A DNA stretch of 64,000 nt from Cafeteria roenbergensis (Eukaryota; Sar; Bigyra; Bicosoecida; Cafeteriaceae), in the NCBI GenBank assembly GCA_008330645.1, contig VLTN01000086.1, positions 1 to 64,000 of the forward strand. Reading direction: 5' to 3'. The translations under genes and the position numbers were made by a program. The notes under the pieces are model-generated. The model was not told the DNA's origin. It did not search any database and was given only the letters and a program-made list of their open reading frames with translations. Positions 37,901 through 45,503 of this stretch are shown piece by piece (within the stretch, counting starts at the first letter, position 1; the number at the start of each line of letters is the position of its first letter).

Positions 37901-40900
37901 GCCGAATGCGCTGGCTCCAGCAGCACAGCCGCGAGCACCAGCCTCAGCAGCAAGAGCCAGGCACAGGCGACAGCTTCGACACCGATCGGAGTGGCGACGA
38001 AGCGGACGGGGACGGCAAGCGCGACGGCGCGCGGAGGCAGCGGCAGGGGGCGTTGCCGGGCCGTCGCGGGACCAGCAAGGCGCTATCACGTCGCACAGGC
38101 GCCCAGGCGCGACACCGCGCGTCGGCCAGAGCCACATCGAAGGGACTCGGGGTCAGCTCAGCAGGCGACGCAGCGGGATCTGCCCCAGCAGCCGTCGCAG
38201 CCGCCGGTGCGGCGTCGGCGTGGCCAGGCGCGGACGCGGCCAGAGGCCCGGGCGACGGCAGCAGCGGCTCCGACGGCTCGGGGGACAGCGACTCCTCGAG
38301 CGGTGTGTCGGACAACACCCTCCAGGAGCGCCCCGACCGCGTGGCCCCCGGCTACTTCGACAACCCCTCCGACCGGCGCATCCTTCGCGGGGGCGGCGGC
38401 GGCCTCGACGGCATCAGCACCGACATCTTCGGCAGAGCCACTTCCGACTTTGTCGTCGGAGACGCCGACGGAACGATCGACGGCGCTGGCACGTACGGGG
38501 GCATCGACGCCGAGGTGGCCAGTCTGGCAGGATCGAGCGACGCGGAGCGCCGCCGGGAGGAAGAGCTGAACATCGCCTACGCGTCGCCCGCAGGTCTGCA
38601 GTCTCTCAACCTGCGCGGCACCCGAGTCGGCAGAGCCGCGGTGCAGCGGCTCACCTCGTGGCTGGTAGAGCAGCGGCAGCTCACACGGCGGGCGGCTGCG
38701 AGCGCTGGGTTGCTGCCCGACGGCCTGGCTGCGGACGGCGGGCCAGACAGCGGCTGGGAGGGCTGGGGCGACCAGGCCCACACCCTCGCGCCGGCAGGGC
38801 CGCTCTCTTCAGCGTTCGGCGACGGGGACGCCTCGGGCGAGCCAGCCCTGCCGGCAGCTGCTGCGGTGGCCGGGGCTCTGCCGACCAGCTCTGCCTTGGC
38901 GAATCCACGCACCGGCTTGCCGCGCGACGGCCCCACCGCGGGCGTTCGAGGCGCTGCGCCGCGGCTGCGCATCGGCCGCCGACGCACTGCCGTCGCGGCC
39001 GTGGAGGTGCCCCCGTTCACGCCTGCGCTGCGCCGGCTCCTCCTCAGCAACTGCGCCGACCTTGACGACGCGGCACTGGCGGAGTTCGGCAGGGCGGCCC
39101 CGTACCTGGAGTCGCTGACGATCGACGGCAGCGTGCTTGTGACCACGGCGGGCGTCGCTGCTGTTGCCGCCGTGTGCCCCAACCTGCGCTTGCTGAGCCT
39201 GTGCCGGGTCAGCCTGGTGACGGACGACGCCGTGGCTGCGCTCGCGCGCGACTGCCCGCTGATGGAGCGGCTTCGGGTGAAGGACTGCCCGGACATCACT
39301 CAGGGCGGCTTGCTGCGGGCGGCCCGGCTGCTGCCGCGGGTGTGGCTCGGCCTCGAGTCGTCGCTCCAGCTCGGGCAGTCGCACGTCGCCCAAGTGTCGG
39401 TCGCCGACCAGTCAGAGGGCCAAGAGGCCTCCGGGACCGCCCAACTGGCCATTCCAGCCCCGGCCTCCGGGAATCGGCGCAGTGACCACCTTGCGGCGGT
39501 CAAGAGTGGCAGGTCCGTTGCGCCGGAGCAGTCGCTGCTGGCCGTCACGGCGTCCATCGAGCCGTCCGTCGCGACGGGGCGGTCGGCCGGAGACGCTGCC
39601 GATGCGACGGGGGGACGGCGGGCGGTTGCCGTCAAGGCATTTCCGGGACACTTCCCGGAGTACCCGCGGGACACGGCGACGCCATCGGTGCTGTGGTCGG
39701 CGCGCACGGCCGGAGCCAAGGGCGGGCTGTCGTCCCGAAGCTCCGGGGCCGGCCGAGACACGTCTCGCAGCTTCGCCACCCCACCGACCTTGGCTGCGCA
39801 GCGTGGCGCCGACGGCGAGGGCCGGTCCGGGGCGGTGGATGCGGTTCTGGCTCTGCCACGGGCTTGGGACGAGCCAGGCAGCGGTCGATCGGACGCCGAG
39901 GTGGGCGACGTCGGCACCTTGGGACGGCTGAAGCGCGGCGCGCTGTCGCCTCTTGCTCACGGCGCGACAGTTGGTGGCCGGGGCAGGTCGCTGCATCGCG
40001 AGGACGGGGCCCCCGCGGAGCCAATGCAGCGCGGAGGAAGTGCCCCGGCTCTGCCTCGCGTCTCTCACCGCGGGACCGGCGCAGCCGAGTCACACCGCCA
40101 TCGCAAGCGTGTCAAGGACACATCAGGCACGGCGCAGCTTCGCAAGGCCAGCACGTTGCTGGCGGCGGCGCTGGGCAAGCTGGCAGGGTTCGTGGAGCAG
40201 CGGGAGGCGGCGAAGGGCTCCGCGGCAGCAGCTGCCGTCGCAAACGCCGTGGCCGACAGCGAGCTGGCGCGGAGCCGCAGGGCGCAGTCCCGGCCGGGGG
40301 CCTCAGCCCCTGGGTCGGCGATGGTGGCGTCTCCGCTGAAGCAGAGCCACTGGCCCGCGCCCGACGCCCAACGAGCTGCTTCCGGCAGAGCCACCACACC
40401 GCAGCCACGCTCCACGGTGCGTGCGGAGCCGCCAGAGACGTCAGAGGCAGCGGCGACTGCCGCAGCTGGGTTTGTGGCTGGGACGGAGTCGGGGCGCACC
40501 GGGCGCGAAACCGCCGGAAGTGGCCAGCATGCGCAGCAGGGGGCACTGCCAGTGCTGCCCATGCCCCAGGCTCAGCCTCGCACTGCCCCGTCCGGCCGAT
40601 CATCCGGACGTCCCGGGCGGGTCAGGTCCCAGTCAGCGGGGCCGGTGCGTCGCTCCCTCTCGCCGGCCCCGGCGGAGGCGGGGTCTGCCGCAGGCAAGGA
40701 CGGCTCTGCCGATGCGGAGGACAGCGGCCCCGCAGACGCGTCGCGCGGCGCAGGCGATCTGGGCCCAGCCGCCGAGGCCGGCAGCTCTGCCAAGCAGTGG
40801 CTGGTCGGGGAGTCTGCGGACGGGGACGGCCCCGGTGGGGCCGGCTCTGCCCGGGGCGTGTCCGCGGCTGCGGGCGGGGCGGCCCTGGATGCTTGGGACG

Positions 40901-43900
40901 ACTCTGAGACCGGCCGATTGCTGCGCCGCTCAGCCGCCTCTGCCATCGTCGCCGCGTCAATGCTGCCCTCGGCGGAGGGCCTTGGGCCGTCCGCGCTTGC
41001 TGCGGTGTCGTGCGAGGTGGGTCTGACCCCCGCTCTGCCGCTGGTGCTTCGCACGGTTTCGCGTCGCGCGGAGGAGATGCGCGCGGCTGCGGTGCTGCAG
41101 CACAACCTCCGCCAGTACAGGCGGCGCTGCATGGTGCTGCGGGCGCAGCGGGCGGTGACCACCGCCGTCGCCGAGCGGCTCCGGGCGGGGGCCGTCGCGA
41201 TGCAGCGGCTCTGGCGGCAGTACTCGGCGCGCCTGCAAGTGCGCCGCCTGCTTGCAGAGCGGGTCACGACCCTGTCACGGCACCGCATGGCGTCGTGGAA
41301 GCTGATCCAGCGCTGGTGGCGCGGCTGCGTGGGGCGGGAGGAGGCGAGGCGGCACCGCTTGGCGCGGCTGCTGAGGCGCTTCCACGCCTGGAGGCGGCTC
41401 GTGCGCGCCTTCAACGTGGCGGCGGCCGAGAGGCCGGCTGACTGCGCCGTCACGATCCAATCGGCCTGGCGCATGCACGTCGCCAAGACGTCCGCCGCCG
41501 TCCGCCGCCGAGCCGCGACGTCCATCGGCAGAGCTTCATGCAGAGCCGTGTTCCGGCGGCGACTGGTCGCGGCTCTGCCGGCCGTCCGCCGCGTGGCGCT
41601 GGCGCGGCTGGCCGTCGCCCGCTTCGGCCAGTGCCGTTGGCGCGGGTTCGCCTACGGCCGTCGCGTGGCGGCGGAGCTCCGAGAGCGCCGTCGCGCTGGC
41701 GCAGCTGCTCTGCAGACGTGCTTCCGCGGCTTCGCCAGCCGGAGGAACGCAAGAGCGATGCGCCGACGGACGCTGCTCGGAGCAACGCTGCTCGGCGCCG
41801 CCGCCCGGGGCCTGTTGGTTCGCGCTCGGCTCTGCCGGCACTTCGTAGCCACTCGGTTTATCGAGACGCCGCCGATCATGACCAGCCTGGGGCCCCCCGA
41901 CAGCGAGGCAGCGGGCCCTCCGCCAGCCGACCACGGCGCCGCCCGAGACCGGGAGCGACCAGCGGCATCGCCGCCCGCTGGCGCACGCTCTGGCGAGCAT
42001 GCGAACGCGAGTGCGGATGCGGATGCGGATGCGGATGCGGATGCGGAAGCTGCTGGTGGCGACGCCGCAGGGGCGGCCGTGGCAGCGGTGGCGCCAGTGT
42101 GGCCCTTCCCAGCGCGCGCGCGGTGCGTGTGGCAGCGCCGGCTGGCGGAGCGTGTGCTGGAGAGGCGCAGGGTGGCGGCCGCAGCGACCCGGCGCATCTT
42201 GCGTCAGTGGCGCGTGTTCCGGTTCCGGCGGCTGCTCTGGCACCGTCACTTTGGCCGTCTGGTGGAGCGCAAGCGGGTGAACGACGCGGCGTCTCTCATC
42301 CAGCGTCAGTGGAAGACCCACGTGGGCAGAGCCATCGTCCGCGAGGGACGCCGACGCGCTCGCCTGGCGCGGCTGGTCGCAGCGCATGCGCGTGGCTTCA
42401 TGACCCGGCGGCGCCTGCGGCGTGAGCGGCAGGAAGCACTGCAGGCTGAGGCGGCTGAGCGGGCGGCGGCGAAGCACCCGTGGCTGCGGGGCTGGGTGCG
42501 GAACGTCGAGTGCGGAGCCGCCGTCAAGATCCGCCGGTGGTGGCGAGCCATCATCGGGCCGCACCTGGCGCTGCGGCGGTGGCGGGTGAAGCGCGACGCG
42601 GCGGCCAGAGTGCTGCAGCGAGCGTTCCAGGCGTTCTCCTGGCGGAGAATGTTCCGCTCCGCAGCGACCCGTCGGGCCGATGCGGTTTCGCGGCTCTGCC
42701 GGTGGTGGCGGAACAACCGCACGATGCGCCTGTGGCGCGCGCTGTTCCGGAACAAGGCGGCTCTCAAGGCCCTGGCGCGGCGGCGCGAGCGCTCGGCGCA
42801 CCGGGTGACGGAGCGCCTCGAGACGCGCTGGGCGCTCGACCTGAAGCGCCAGCACGAGGTGGCCAGGATCATGCAGCGGCTCTACCGGGCCCGCTCCTCG
42901 GAGCGCAACTCGCCCACGTGGCAGGCGCGGCGGCGGCTCTTCGAGGAGCTGCAGTACGCTCCGCGGCAGCGGCGGGTGTTCCTGGCGGCGGCCGAGTCCC
43001 AGGAGCTGGTGCCGTTCAAGTCCGCGCGCGCCTATCTCCCGGCCGTGCGGGGCGACCTGGTCGACAGGGCCCGCCGGCGGCTGCGCGTGGACGTGCGCGT
43101 GCTCGCTCGGCGGATCGTGGAGGGCACCCGGGCGGAGGCGGAGGAGGCTTCGAGCGAGACGGCGCTGGCCATCAGCGGCGGCGGCGGGGCAGTCGAGCGA
43201 CTCCGCGCCGCTCTGGCGGGGGCCCGATCGGGCGGCGGCGGCGAGCACATGGCGTCCCTGATGCGGGTCAGCGAGGAGGAGCGTCGCCTGATGGAGGTCG
43301 TTCGGGCGGCCGGCCAGGGGGGCTGGGGCCTGGGGCCGTTCGCGGGCATGAAGGCCTTTGGAGGCGCCGTTCTGGCCGTCACCGGCGGCCTCGGAACCAG
43401 GCGGCGAAAGCAGCGGGCCGCGGCGAGGCCGCCGCTCCAGCCGCCCTCGTCGTCCGCGCGCTCCGGCAGAGCCGCTGTCCGGACGGTGGCCAGGCCCTGG
43501 TCGACGCAGGCAGCGGCGGGGCTGACCTCCAGGGCGGAGCACCACCACCGGCAGCACCCCGACCAGGACGCCGACGTCCTCGACGAGGCAGAGGAGGAGG
43601 AGGAGGAGGACGGGGACGACGACGCCGATGACGACGCGGATGACGACGAGCTGCGGCTCGACGACGAGGGACCGGCAGAGCCGCGAAACCGCGGCGCGGC
43701 CTGGGGACGGCGGCGGCGTCGTGGCCTGGGCGAACCCGAGAGGCTCGGCGGCGGGATCGAGGGGGCCCTGGTGGGGCCCCGCATGCCCCAGCAGGGGGAC
43801 CTGCCCAAGGACAGCCTGCCGCTCGCAGGCCCCGGAGATGCGCGGCGGCCGGACACACGGGCCGACGCGGAGGCCTCGGTGCAGGAGGCGGCGGCGCGAA

Positions 43901-44946
43901 ACCGCGCCCAGGCGGCGGTGAAGCGCCGGGCCAGGGCGCGGCTGCGAGCGCGGCTGGTGGGGCTCAGCGTCGGCGCCGAGGCGAACGCTCTGGCGGTGCG
44001 CCTCCTCAACGCGTACGAGCTGGGCAGGGCGGAGATGGTGCTGCGCCGGCGGGCGCTGGCGCTGGGGTGGCGCACCCCCGCGATGCGGAAGCGAGACAAG
44101 GCCACCTCCAAGGCGGCCCGCAGACAGGGTCCAGCCGGGTCAGGCGCGGAGGCCGGAGCGGACGCGCTGGCGGCCGCGTCACTCGCGGCGGGCAGCGCCG
44201 TGCCGGCCGGCGGGTCGGCCTCGTCGTCGTCGTCGGCGACGTCGTCCGTGGCGGCGTCGGCCGCGTCGGCGCTCCGGGCTGCCTCCAAAGCGGGGTACGT
44301 CGAGTCGCGCCGGGACAGCAAGGCGGCTGACTGGGAGGCAGACGCCCTCACGCGCGTGTGGATGGGGGGCAAGCGACCCGGGGGCCTGTTCCCGGCGCTG
44401 GAGGCGGAGGCGCGGCTGGTGCAGGCGAGCCTGGGGCTGGCCAACGCGAAGAACATCCGCGGGGCCCCGGGCCCGTTCGGGGTGGAGGGCTGGCACTTTG
44501 CACGCGCCGTCAGCGTCCGGCCCGACGAGGCAGAGTTGACCGTCGCGGACATTCGCACGCGCAAGCGCATTCGCGACCTGGACTGGGAACGCGCGGCGGG
44601 GTACCACTACGCCGCCATGGCGAGGGAGGAGCTGGCCAAGACGCGCCGCGAGGAGGCCAACTTGAAGCGGGACATCGACGCCATGCAGCGGCGGTCGGCG
44701 GACATGGAAGACGCTCTCTCGCGCTTTCGCGCAGTCACGGACGAGCTGGCGGCGGACGTCACGGAGCACGAGGCGCAGGCGCGGAGGAACGAGGAGGCGC
44801 AAGAGCGCGTGCTCAGGGAGGTGGAGGCCGTGCGGGCGGAGGCGTGGGCGGCGCGCGAGGAGGGAGGAGGGGTCATCGGCGCGGACGAGCTGCTCGCGCT
44901 GATGCGCAGGCTGACGGCCGCCGCAGGCATGGAGGAGGGGATCTGA
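31972..44946 (+). CDS. Giant LRR / IQ-motif / coiled-coil protein (4,324 residues)
   Basis: Single open frame from the ATG at 31972 (GCAAA ATGGCC; MADRELPPPIRAPR). The first ~1,000 residues are mostly Ser/Gly/Ala-rich. LRRs of the cysteine-containing AMN1/F-box type are scattered from about 1060 to 2450 (LTSLDVSGCLGLG; LTSLDIGNCSAVSDEGVVGL; LTALTLRRCRRIGASGLGSI; LQALHLSGCRAVGDASLSAL; LRRLLLSNCADLDDAALAEF), separated by long disordered inserts. About 3030-3660 is a series of IQ-like calmodulin-binding helices (AAAVLQHNLRQYRRRC; AVAMQRLWRQYSARLQVRR; AVTIQSAWRMHVAK; AAALQTCFRGFASRRN). The last ~100 residues are coiled coil (RREEANLKRDIDAMQRRSAD). The architecture fits a cytoskeletal or axonemal scaffold under Ca/calmodulin control, which is inferred. 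No kinase or motor domain was seen. Confidence 0.8.
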   Translation: MADRELPPPIRAPRAAASPAPVGHVDLAALLGDDAALRSSRRQGEDLRLRSREAQAAQDAALSLLARWAAASRTTASGARAESALRPYNPPPGPSGPQDDQLLASLAGAMASAGFSAAEAAGRAYDSLAAGRAVLDASLRPPRKNDRPRPTSVAAGASRASGTALPPPVDVLVNDGETLDSVSAELDSGPAASDLPGRSRPTSGPSPEQHGLAGAQACGPVSPPPSPMSHRPRAPLTPLPLGAVVAAAAAAGAGGAGRAGAGPVSTGSLAGSASSGASAGSARGMAGAALGHHSVRSVASSGSALPPRALPQWALGLVPPKDRARFSLQGTAPVGSSAPRRIGRAAASSGRAGVGPHGRSSGGGSGRGSSSGGGSDRGSSRPGGAGGGGSARESVADAGLGFDGDVAALPEDWLEALRGSIWRLRAAAYDRRAGTDGFAGSMWVVPSPVRRILVLAAESVDATERRTGYKPEWVTALSEAIAGGRFREALMPWPRLAPALPQAVLRQRLTALAWRDARRARLRRRRARLRLELRTHWLAARRILSRVSWAHDGMALPEEGSALPTLGERFPLGGDGDDDHVEDEDAIGRVTRFRGAGETKSGRAGSKWTSTGVGPVGRSRGFAAVKGRAGAGTSAAASRGQGGLPLTGRSDGSASLGDPRSDRAGSSTGRASSRGSGRVSSRSKTSDLASRSSRQSVRLADDVPQMDAGRPFSYDWSQLAVVGPQPWALELARLRADAAQRAKWGRPAERYRVWPEPGHRGATARAGKILAVARRGDVGTSRWMAGAASLESLVLAAGTRLDGAEAASEWRARLAAAEAAADASGGRGPSTSAARSAAGRAQWGSSSAWAAGGSMWDVARGDGASAAGGVTQALRRAAGAGGAPALVGLPLSLQSAQSAAELDALRSGFASLRRRRAAEAAAAAAAAAAAAGRGGAGTSAGQPAEDDELATTFRRDRNPMAPWAVEQPSGGPEQTAHAAADPSASGVGADLRPALPAHGRDIGLRGPMHQDMLSLDFGHRRPLPVVDFRGFGASLTDPLLRSLMRMGSGVSAGPSRAPSLMTSPSVKALRSLSVRGCRSLTSESLLPLVLASPSLTSLDVSGCLGLGATFFRGLMADWFFETRRDALHHALGQIRAGKAQQAALRGEITTALQDVDSSAIDEELLLAEDQGLLGDAGETAGGGVGGSGRDARSSTAAGRRSGAAQSGRATGRATSKSSSGLGLGAPSPAGERRSRLELFGTAGSALPANARPTRLRHVLRRLDVSRCPGVTRAVVRSWPSRLLSLEWLCLRGAGEGGGSDAVRDAALDQIASRPGGFARLTSLDIGNCSAVSDEGVVGLLSATAGALQELNLAGCRQLTALALTGLPAGQREGSGEAAPSAGRSTGAGGVQGGEGSRPGEQGSAGDGVGASVKSRSSVRQPASARPSGGSHGGEAQGSKTASDKLRGSASRGSLKGRRGASSSLASTAASTDSLDMMATRMTSASDGPAAEDPAPMSDAESEGGGPRSAAGGVTGPHAAEVDDDPTDTTEAGGKLVRGPRTGFRKDYASIRDTMRARRRSPSLTEGKLLGIDADKQLALSAAEPEMGRAAKEGAERERAVAAAMGEPTSSAMLTGPRVRAPSVAIVKVDLSDTLLGDSALGLIAGACPQLTALTLRRCRRIGASGLGSIFRRCHRLTSLDVTDSQQLNDAAISALVAACTPTDLRQGRATFLAAAASLRSTSEVDWMQSQGFACPLSALTLTGCHRITDDGVAALARRFGASLQALHLSGCRAVGDASLSALAEHCFGLQELSLAGRLNVQLPAVKPPGNAVAGTDATSHAMLIRRTVDDDGNDIASDDDGDQGDLAGGDDAEAWSSGDEATQRALAALDDGDDVVAAAAAATAGGADRRRLARLRGGPKQHHKTMFGRPRVTGAGLRRLFESVALRASLQRLDLRGLVQLKDADVALMFPLEAERERERRLDRAKRRRRRRRKQKRRMRWLQQHSREHQPQQQEPGTGDSFDTDRSGDEADGDGKRDGARRQRQGALPGRRGTSKALSRRTGAQARHRASARATSKGLGVSSAGDAAGSAPAAVAAAGAASAWPGADAARGPGDGSSGSDGSGDSDSSSGVSDNTLQERPDRVAPGYFDNPSDRRILRGGGGGLDGISTDIFGRATSDFVVGDADGTIDGAGTYGGIDAEVASLAGSSDAERRREEELNIAYASPAGLQSLNLRGTRVGRAAVQRLTSWLVEQRQLTRRAAASAGLLPDGLAADGGPDSGWEGWGDQAHTLAPAGPLSSAFGDGDASGEPALPAAAAVAGALPTSSALANPRTGLPRDGPTAGVRGAAPRLRIGRRRTAVAAVEVPPFTPALRRLLLSNCADLDDAALAEFGRAAPYLESLTIDGSVLVTTAGVAAVAAVCPNLRLLSLCRVSLVTDDAVAALARDCPLMERLRVKDCPDITQGGLLRAARLLPRVWLGLESSLQLGQSHVAQVSVADQSEGQEASGTAQLAIPAPASGNRRSDHLAAVKSGRSVAPEQSLLAVTASIEPSVATGRSAGDAADATGGRRAVAVKAFPGHFPEYPRDTATPSVLWSARTAGAKGGLSSRSSGAGRDTSRSFATPPTLAAQRGADGEGRSGAVDAVLALPRAWDEPGSGRSDAEVGDVGTLGRLKRGALSPLAHGATVGGRGRSLHREDGAPAEPMQRGGSAPALPRVSHRGTGAAESHRHRKRVKDTSGTAQLRKASTLLAAALGKLAGFVEQREAAKGSAAAAAVANAVADSELARSRRAQSRPGASAPGSAMVASPLKQSHWPAPDAQRAASGRATTPQPRSTVRAEPPETSEAAATAAAGFVAGTESGRTGRETAGSGQHAQQGALPVLPMPQAQPRTAPSGRSSGRPGRVRSQSAGPVRRSLSPAPAEAGSAAGKDGSADAEDSGPADASRGAGDLGPAAEAGSSAKQWLVGESADGDGPGGAGSARGVSAAAGGAALDAWDDSETGRLLRRSAASAIVAASMLPSAEGLGPSALAAVSCEVGLTPALPLVLRTVSRRAEEMRAAAVLQHNLRQYRRRCMVLRAQRAVTTAVAERLRAGAVAMQRLWRQYSARLQVRRLLAERVTTLSRHRMASWKLIQRWWRGCVGREEARRHRLARLLRRFHAWRRLVRAFNVAAAERPADCAVTIQSAWRMHVAKTSAAVRRRAATSIGRASCRAVFRRRLVAALPAVRRVALARLAVARFGQCRWRGFAYGRRVAAELRERRRAGAAALQTCFRGFASRRNARAMRRRTLLGATLLGAAARGLLVRARLCRHFVATRFIETPPIMTSLGPPDSEAAGPPPADHGAARDRERPAASPPAGARSGEHANASADADADADADAEAAGGDAAGAAVAAVAPVWPFPARARCVWQRRLAERVLERRRVAAAATRRILRQWRVFRFRRLLWHRHFGRLVERKRVNDAASLIQRQWKTHVGRAIVREGRRRARLARLVAAHARGFMTRRRLRRERQEALQAEAAERAAAKHPWLRGWVRNVECGAAVKIRRWWRAIIGPHLALRRWRVKRDAAARVLQRAFQAFSWRRMFRSAATRRADAVSRLCRWWRNNRTMRLWRALFRNKAALKALARRRERSAHRVTERLETRWALDLKRQHEVARIMQRLYRARSSERNSPTWQARRRLFEELQYAPRQRRVFLAAAESQELVPFKSARAYLPAVRGDLVDRARRRLRVDVRVLARRIVEGTRAEAEEASSETALAISGGGGAVERLRAALAGARSGGGGEHMASLMRVSEEERRLMEVVRAAGQGGWGLGPFAGMKAFGGAVLAVTGGLGTRRRKQRAAARPPLQPPSSSARSGRAAVRTVARPWSTQAAAGLTSRAEHHHRQHPDQDADVLDEAEEEEEEDGDDDADDDADDDELRLDDEGPAEPRNRGAAWGRRRRRGLGEPERLGGGIEGALVGPRMPQQGDLPKDSLPLAGPGDARRPDTRADAEASVQEAAARNRAQAAVKRRARARLRARLVGLSVGAEANALAVRLLNAYELGRAEMVLRRRALALGWRTPAMRKRDKATSKAARRQGPAGSGAEAGADALAAASLAAGSAVPAGGSASSSSSATSSVAASAASALRAASKAGYVESRRDSKAADWEADALTRVWMGGKRPGGLFPALEAEARLVQASLGLANAKNIRGAPGPFGVEGWHFARAVSVRPDEAELTVADIRTRKRIRDLDWERAAGYHYAAMAREELAKTRREEANLKRDIDAMQRRSADMEDALSRFRAVTDELAADVTEHEAQARRNEEAQERVLREVEAVRAEAWAAREEGGGVIGADELLALMRRLTAAAGMEEGI

Positions 44947-45503
44947 CCGCACTGCGTGTCGGCAGCGCGGCCGCCCTGCAGTGTCAGCGCGATTCGGCGA
45001 TGTGCAGGCTTGGCATCGCGGAGCTGGTCGGCGCTTGCAGGGCATGTGCGCGCGCAGCGAGGCCGAGTGTGACGCTGGCCTTCTCGGTGCAGGGAAGGCG
45101 TGGTCGCACTGGCGCAAGCAGGCAGGTTCTGTGGGCGTGCGCAAGGCTTGCTTGTGTGTGCACCGCGTCGTTGTTTGGAGCGAGTGCGACTGTGCAGGCA
45201 TTCCACAGTGCGTGGCTTGCTGTGTCCACCCCCGCTTGGGCCAGAGCCGCCAGCCGCGTGTTCGTTTGCTTGTTTTCTCAGCTGAGCCAGTTCCGTGGCC
45301 CCAATTGAACGACGAATGGATCGCGAGTGCGGCACCTGAGGCGGCAGGGGGGAGGGTCCCAGTGAATCTGTTGAGAGGAGCAACTGTGCAGCAACCACAA
45401 GTCGTGTTGTTCCGACTCGGTCTGACACTTCGCCACGGAGCGGCCAGCCCGCAAGCTGAGCTTTGCTCGCACAGATGAATCGGGGGCGTGGAAGGAGCAC
45501 GAG
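44947..45503. other. Intergenic, convergent gene ends
   Basis: Between the stop of the LRR/IQ gene and the stop of TPR gene 1. Less GC-rich than its neighbours. No gene supported. Confidence 0.4.

Noticed and set aside
41536-43557. Minus-strand 2-kb open frame under the IQ region of the giant gene
   Set aside because: GC-rich shadow. The plus strand shows repeated IQ-like calmodulin-binding helices.
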